A stretch of 11,297 bases of DNA, from NCBI GenBank assembly GCA_035294565.1, contig DATGKR010000038.1, positions 1-11,297 of the forward strand. Direction: 5' to 3'. The position numbers and the translations under genes were made by a program. The DNA is from DATGKR01 sp035294565. Its GTDB lineage: Bacteria; Actinomycetota; Acidimicrobiia; Acidimicrobiales; Palsa-688. Of the stretch, positions 7,660 to 11,297 are shown piece by piece. The first letter of the stretch is position 1. The number at the start of each line of letters is the position of its first letter. The notes below the pieces were generated by a model. The model did not search any database, was not told the DNA's origin, and saw nothing but the letters and a program-made list of their open reading frames with translations.

Positions 7660-7692
7660 CGCCGAAAGAGGACGAGCTGCAGTAGGCCTCCC

Positions 7693-10074
7693 CTACCGAC
7701 GCAGCAACCGGCGATCCGCCGGGGCGATCGGTGACACCGGGCACGCCCCGACCTTCAAAAGCCATCCCAACCTGGCCCGCGCATCCAGCCCTCCCGACAG
7801 CCGGCGCCGCAGCCGCGCCTGCTCCGACCAAGCCTCAGCGGCTGAGGCGTCCGGGACCGCCGCGCTGCAGAACAGCGCCGCCTCGGCGACCGTCCCTACA
7901 CGGGCCACCGCTTCGACAACATCTGGGCCGAGATGGTGCCCAGCCTCGGCCGCCACCTCCGAGCCCGTGGCTGCTGGCGATAGCCGCAAGCCGGCCCGGT
8001 GGAGCGTGTCGAGCAGTTCCAACCAGGCACCAACCGCGCGGCTGCGAGCGTCGCCTCCGCGGCGCCGCCGGCGACGCGACGACCTGCCCCAAGCCGCCAG
8101 CGCTGGCCATGCAAGGGCCGCCACCACCAGACCGCCGCCGAGGGCTGCGACCGGGACCCACCAGGGGGCGCTGGAAGCCCCTGGTGGCGGGGCGATCCTC
8201 CCCGACGGGGCCAGAGCCCTACCGGCGTCCTGGCGGCGGGGCAGCAACTCCGCCTGCGGCCTGAGGGTGGTAGGGGTAGCGGCGCGGACCGGTTGGGGAG
8301 GCGGCGACTTCGCAGCCGACGACGACGCCGGCGACGGGTCGGCCACCACCCAGCCGACGCCTCGGATGGGGATCTCGACCCATGCCCACGCGTCCCGCCC
8401 GGTCACCTGGTAGGTGCCAGCCCGGGCCACTCCCGCGGCGGTGATGCGAAAGCCCGTCGCCACCCGGGCGGGGAGCCCGAGCCAGCGGACCACCAGAGCG
8501 TAGAAAGTGGCGTACTGCTCTGGCGTCGCGGACCTCTTCACCGTGACGGCTTCGATGACGTCCGACAGGGACGTTCCGCTCCCCGGTGGCGGCGGCCCGT
8601 CCAGGGTGCTGCCATTGGAGCGCAGAGCTTCCAGCGCCCCCTGCAGGAAAGCCACCGTCGGTGCCGGCCGGGACCCGGACAGCGACGCTACGTAGTCGAC
8701 GCCAGCGGCGACATCCACCGCCACCCCTCGAGGCAGGGCCTCGGCGGCTCGCGGCACACCCGACGCGCGACCGCCGGCTCGCAGCGGAAAGCTTCCTGCG
8801 CCAGGAAGCTCGAGGAGCGTCTCCAGCGGTGCCCGCGAAGTGACGGTGTACCGCCAAGCCCCGGGTGGAGACTGGGCCATGAGCATGCCGGTCGACGGGT
8901 CGGCACTGACCGCCATACCGCTCACGGCGACCGGTCGGTCAGCGGCTGGCAGCAGAGGCACCGGCAGCCTTCGGGGGATGACGAACCTCTGGGTGAGGCT
9001 GGTCCCCCCGGATACAGTCGGTCTCGCCGGGACGGAGCCCCCCGTGGGCACGAATGTAGCGGCGAACCGCCAGCTCGCACCGTCGTACCGGTCGAGAACC
9101 GCCACGGGTATGTACCCGCTCGACGCCTCGGCGGTCCGCACTGTGAGGACCGGACGATCGCCGGCCGCACGCAGCGTCGCCATCTCCGCCAGTGGATCTG
9201 TGATCGAAGGCGCAGACATGGGCGGCCGGCGGTGCACCACGAGCGGATCGGCCCACCCGGGTGCCAAAAAGGCGACGGTGGCCAGCCCGGCTGCGGTGAT
9301 CACCCCGGTTGCCGCTCGCCGCCGGGGGACCCGGGTGCCGCGAACGCCGGGGGCGGCGGCGGACGCAAGGTCGGAGAAAGACGGGTTGAGCAGCACGGCG
9401 TCGGGGGCAGCGCCGGCGCCGCGCGACACGGCACCGCGCGATACGGCGTCGGGCTCCCCGGCTGCGCTCATACCAGCCGCCGTCGCGGCGGCGGCCAGAG
9501 CAACGAGGACGCCCGAGGCCGCGACTCGTGCCCACGCGCCCGGCGTGGGAGCCCCCGACGCCAAGGAGAAGCACACGACGAACAACCCGAGCGGCCACGC
9601 ATACGCCGCGGGCGGGGCCGGTGAGCGCGAACGCGCCGAGCGGGCGCCGGCGTCGACAGCCGCGCCGGTGCACACCCACACGGCCGCCACGGCGAAGGCC
9701 AGTTGCGCCCGGTCGCCGCCGAGGGGGAGCGTCTGGGTCAGCAGGCGGTCCGGGCCGAGCAGGAGGGAGCTCCAGGCAGCCACCGGGTGGGTGCCGCCGA
9801 GGACGGAGAGCAGGCAGGCGAGGGCCAGCCCCGAGCCCGCCGCGGCCCGACCTCGCGACAGGCGGGACAGGGGCGCCCCCACTGTTGCCGCTCCGGCTGC
9901 CGACACGGCGAGCCACAGCGGCGTGAGAGGAACGTCGAAAGCGGGGACTACGGCCAGGGAAGCGGCGAAGGCGGCGGCCGAGAAGAGAAGCGACAGGAGG
10001 ACCGCAGCTCGCGCCGTCGAAAGGAACCGAGCGGCGGCAATTGGCAGCTCCCGAGAACCGGCGCCGGTTCTCAC
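7693..10074 (-). CDS. TgpA-like membrane protein with degenerate transglutaminase core
   Basis: A 793-residue membrane protein of the DUF3488/transglutaminase-like type usually found after MoxR and DUF58. The N-terminal part (about 20-275) has roughly six hydrophobic segments. An extracytoplasmic region follows, with the transglutaminase core at about 510-582, then a Pro-rich linker, one membrane helix (638-661), an Arg-rich stop-transfer (666-672) and a cytoplasmic helical tail. Core landmarks are PEQYATFYALVVRWLGLPAR (518-537), GFRI, TYQVTGRDAWAWVEI (554-568) and GWVVADPSP. The family's catalytic Cys before EQ is Pro518 and the His of DAHAW is Trp563; only Asp579 remains, so enzymatic cross-linking or proteolysis is unlikely. 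The GTG at 10074 is chosen for GGAGG 8 nt upstream and a GTGA overlap with the DUF58 stop; a GTG seven codons upstream (10095) is less likely. A role in envelope assembly is inferred from context. Confidence 0.9.
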   Translation of the reverse strand: MRTGAGSRELPIAAARFLSTARAAVLLSLLFSAAAFAASLAVVPAFDVPLTPLWLAVSAAGAATVGAPLSRLSRGRAAAGSGLALACLLSVLGGTHPVAAWSSLLLGPDRLLTQTLPLGGDRAQLAFAVAAVWVCTGAAVDAGARSARSRSPAPPAAYAWPLGLFVVCFSLASGAPTPGAWARVAASGVLVALAAAATAAGMSAAGEPDAVSRGAVSRGAGAAPDAVLLNPSFSDLASAAAPGVRGTRVPRRRAATGVITAAGLATVAFLAPGWADPLVVHRRPPMSAPSITDPLAEMATLRAAGDRPVLTVRTAEASSGYIPVAVLDRYDGASWRFAATFVPTGGSVPARPTVSGGTSLTQRFVIPRRLPVPLLPAADRPVAVSGMAVSADPSTGMLMAQSPPGAWRYTVTSRAPLETLLELPGAGSFPLRAGGRASGVPRAAEALPRGVAVDVAAGVDYVASLSGSRPAPTVAFLQGALEALRSNGSTLDGPPPPGSGTSLSDVIEAVTVKRSATPEQYATFYALVVRWLGLPARVATGFRITAAGVARAGTYQVTGRDAWAWVEIPIRGVGWVVADPSPASSSAAKSPPPQPVRAATPTTLRPQAELLPRRQDAGRALAPSGRIAPPPGASSAPWWVPVAALGGGLVVAALAWPALAAWGRSSRRRRRRGGDARSRAVGAWLELLDTLHRAGLRLSPAATGSEVAAEAGHHLGPDVVEAVARVGTVAEAALFCSAAVPDASAAEAWSEQARLRRRLSGGLDARARLGWLLKVGACPVSPIAPADRRLLRR
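8158..8187. repeat. Perfect 10-nt inverted repeat inside the transglutaminase-like gene
   Basis: CCACCAGGGG (8158-8167) and CCCCTGGTGG (8178-8187) flank a 10-nt loop. It lies in codons for GASSAPWW just before the C-terminal membrane helix. In mRNA it would be a strong hairpin, but it may only reflect Gly/Pro/Trp codons in GC-rich DNA. Confidence 0.6.
8790..8810. repeat. Perfect 9-nt hairpin inside the transglutaminase-like gene
   Basis: AGCTTCCTG (8790-8798) and CAGGAAGCT (8802-8810) flank a CGC loop. It encodes part of ELPGAGSF ahead of the core domain. It is more symmetric than expected by chance for such a tight loop, but no function is visible. Confidence 0.6.
9419..9448. repeat. 15-nt in-frame tandem duplication
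   Basis: Two adjacent 15-nt units (9419-9433 and 9434-9448, 13 of 15 identical) encode a repeated AVSRG in the loop near residues 210-219 of the transglutaminase-like protein. This looks like a small replication-slippage event in a tolerant linker. Confidence 0.6.
10053..10072. repeat. Perfect 20-bp palindrome at the transglutaminase-like start codon
   Basis: GAGAACCGGCGCCGGTTCTC reads identically on both strands. On the minus strand its first G is the last base of the GTG start codon, and it overlaps the final bases of the DUF58 gene (TGA 10073-10071). As RNA it could fold into an 8-bp stem with a GCGC loop touching the start codon, which would favour translation only when a ribosome arrives from the upstream gene. 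As DNA it could be a site for a dimeric protein. Confidence 0.8.
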
Positions 10075-11207
10075 CGCGCCATCCTCCGGTTCCACCGCCG
10101 TGCCAGCCCTTCAGCGTCGGCCGCCTCGACAACGGTCAGCGCCGGGTGCGCCGGCCCCCTCCCCGGAGCGGCGACGATGGACGCGGCGATCACGCGGTCG
10201 AAGCGTCTGCGCAGCGAGGCCATCGACGCCACGTCGGCCGGGTCGAGCCTGCCGGTGACAACGACGAGGGCGCCGGCACCACGCCCCTTCCCCACCAGGG
10301 CCAACTCGGCCGCCAGGGACCCTTCCCGTGATGGAACGATGTCGGTCAGGTGGTCCACGATCGTGGCCGGGTCCCTCCAAGCCGTCCCGCCGAAGCGGTA
10401 GCCGGCGGTGGTGCGCAGCTGGAGGGGTGCCCTGCCTGCGGAGAGGCTCACGGCGAGCGACGCGGCGACGTCGACGGCCTCCTCGAAGGTCGACTCGTCG
10501 TAGCGCCATCCGCTCTGGTCGAAGACCACGACGCTGCAGGGCTGCGCCGTGTCGACGTGTTGACGGACGACGAGGCGCCCGGTCTTCGCCGTCGACGGCC
10601 AGTGAACGGTGCGAAGGTCGTCGCCGGGGGCGTACTCGCGGAGGCGATGGAAGGCCACGCTCCCCTGGGGCGACGTGTCGCTCGACGGTCCTTCGACGTA
10701 GCGGGAGGTGCCGGTGGGCAGCGGTTCGAGGTGGACCAGTCGCGGCCGCACCGACAACACTCGGGGAGCGCCGAACGTCGGCACCGACGAGCACACTCCG
10801 AACGGATCGGCTCTGGGCATCTCGAGCGGTCCCGCCTGGAAAGTCCCGCGTCGATCTGTTGGCACCGGGTAGGAGAGGGTGGCGTGCTCGCCTGGTGCCA
10901 GGGCGGGCAGCGCGCAGCCGACCGCCAGGTCGCCGACGCGCTGGACGACGAGGACCGCTGCCACCCGCCGACGAGAACTGTTGGCAGCATCTATGACAAT
11001 CCACGCGGGCTGGCCCTTGTACACCCGGTCCGGCTCCAGCCGTCGCTGCAGGTCGATCGGGGGGTGGCGCTTGACGTAGACCCAGGCTGCTGCGACCACT
11101 ACGACGAGAGCGGAACCGAGGAACGCCACTGGCGCCCAGCGGGTCAAGAGTCCTGTCAGCGCCAGCGCGAACCCGGCAGCGAGGGCGGCCCTGCCGAGTC
11201 GTGTCAA
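10071..11207 (-). CDS. DUF58 domain-containing membrane protein
   Basis: A 378-residue protein of the DUF58 family, which commonly pairs with MoxR ATPases and transglutaminase-like proteins in envelope-related clusters; its biochemical role is not settled. Two membrane helices (about 7-22 and 25-44) are followed by a basic stretch (KRHPPIDLQRR) and a beta-rich region (about 50-160). The DUF58 signature follows: VAFHRLREYAPGDDLRTVHW (184-203), then KTGRLVVRQH (208-217). The rest, including VVVFDQSGW (226-234), looks like a von Willebrand A-type fold, although the full DxSxS metal site is not evident. The TTG start at 11207 overlaps the stop of the upstream MoxR-like gene (TTGA); the ribosome site is weak, so coupling probably matters. 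It overlaps the downstream gene by 4 nt (GTGA). Confidence 0.93.
   Translation of the reverse strand: MTRLGRAALAAGFALALTGLLTRWAPVAFLGSALVVVVAAAWVYVKRHPPIDLQRRLEPDRVYKGQPAWIVIDAANSSRRRVAAVLVVQRVGDLAVGCALPALAPGEHATLSYPVPTDRRGTFQAGPLEMPRADPFGVCSSVPTFGAPRVLSVRPRLVHLEPLPTGTSRYVEGPSSDTSPQGSVAFHRLREYAPGDDLRTVHWPSTAKTGRLVVRQHVDTAQPCSVVVFDQSGWRYDESTFEEAVDVAASLAVSLSAGRAPLQLRTTAGYRFGGTAWRDPATIVDHLTDIVPSREGSLAAELALVGKGRGAGALVVVTGRLDPADVASMASLRRRFDRVIAASIVAAPGRGPAHPALTVVEAADAEGLARRWNRRMAR
10083..10087 (-). promoter_or_regulatory. Ribosome binding site of the transglutaminase-like gene
   Basis: GGAGG on the minus strand, 8 nt before the GTG at 10074. It supports that start over the in-frame GTG at 10095 and places the site inside the last codons of the DUF58 gene. 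Confidence 0.7.
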
Positions 11208-11297
11208 CCCGCCAGCGTCCTCGGTACGGGGACGGACTCCAAGACCCTTGCCAGGACGTCGACGGCGGTCCGGCCTTGCAGCTCCGCTTCGGGGTGG
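11204..11297 (-). CDS. Probable MoxR-family AAA+ ATPase, C-terminal end only
   Basis: Only the last 30 residues are in the window (HPEAELQGRT to VPVPRTLAG); the gene enters from the right edge. The segment HPEAELQGRTAVDVLARVL followed by ESVPVPR resembles the C-terminal end of MoxR ATPases, which act as chaperone-like ATPases for partner proteins. Its stop overlaps the TTG start of the DUF58 gene by 4 nt. The family call rests on this short segment plus the MoxR-DUF58-transglutaminase gene order. Confidence 0.65.
   Translation of the reverse strand, partial: HPEAELQGRTAVDVLARVLESVPVPRTLAG

Noticed and set aside
7609..7692. Small gene or RNA between mscL and the transglutaminase-like gene
   Set aside because: Only 84 nt long, with a weak hairpin and no open frame with a ribosome site.
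7999..10258. Plus-strand open frames of 541 and 472 codons opposite the transglutaminase-like gene
   Set aside because: Their products are low-complexity Arg/Ala/Gly-rich with no recognisable motif, while the minus strand encodes membrane helices and a transglutaminase-like core.

Overview
The window is very GC-rich and densely packed with genes. GTG and TTG starts dominate, and neighbouring genes often overlap by 4 nt. A two-halved GlnE, a class E-type sortase, a MoxR/DUF58/TgpA-like cluster and an MscL with a C-terminal zinc ribbon together point to a high-GC actinobacterium. An Acidimicrobiia-like lineage is my guess from the style of the proteins; it is not proven. I see no rRNA, tRNA, CRISPR array, intact insertion sequence or phage gene.

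Left block (1-3939, all minus strand, read right to left): nadE (glutamine-dependent NAD+ synthetase), a TetR-family regulator, a small helical ferritin-like protein, a class E-type sortase, and the start of a secreted protein cut by the window edge. Gaps are 19 nt, 5 nt, then two 4-nt overlaps, so the five genes could share a transcript. The last two look like an enzyme/substrate or surface-protein pair.

Centre (3940-4396): a 457-nt divergent intergenic region between nadE and glnE. It has a small hairpin in the nadE leader, a 25/26-nt G-rich tandem repeat, two tandem copies of an inverted-repeat module built on CCAAAGTGTCCAC, and a possible glnE promoter. It is the least explained stretch of the window.

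Right-centre (4397-7608, plus strand): glnE (bifunctional glutamine synthetase adenylyltransferase/adenylyl-removing enzyme) followed by mscL (large-conductance mechanosensitive channel with a zinc ribbon tail).

Right block (7693-11297, minus strand): the C-terminal end of a probable MoxR AAA+ ATPase, a DUF58 protein and a membrane-anchored transglutaminase-like protein, joined by 4-nt start/stop overlaps. This is the widespread MoxR-DUF58-TgpA arrangement, but here the transglutaminase core has apparently lost its catalytic Cys (Pro518) and His (Trp563). A perfect 20-bp palindrome sits exactly on its start codon.

Most genes are recognisable housekeeping or envelope genes. The candidate novelties are the degenerate transglutaminase, the start-codon palindrome, the repeat modules between nadE and glnE, and the sortase/secreted-protein pair. 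I do not see a convincing complete new defence or biosynthetic system.
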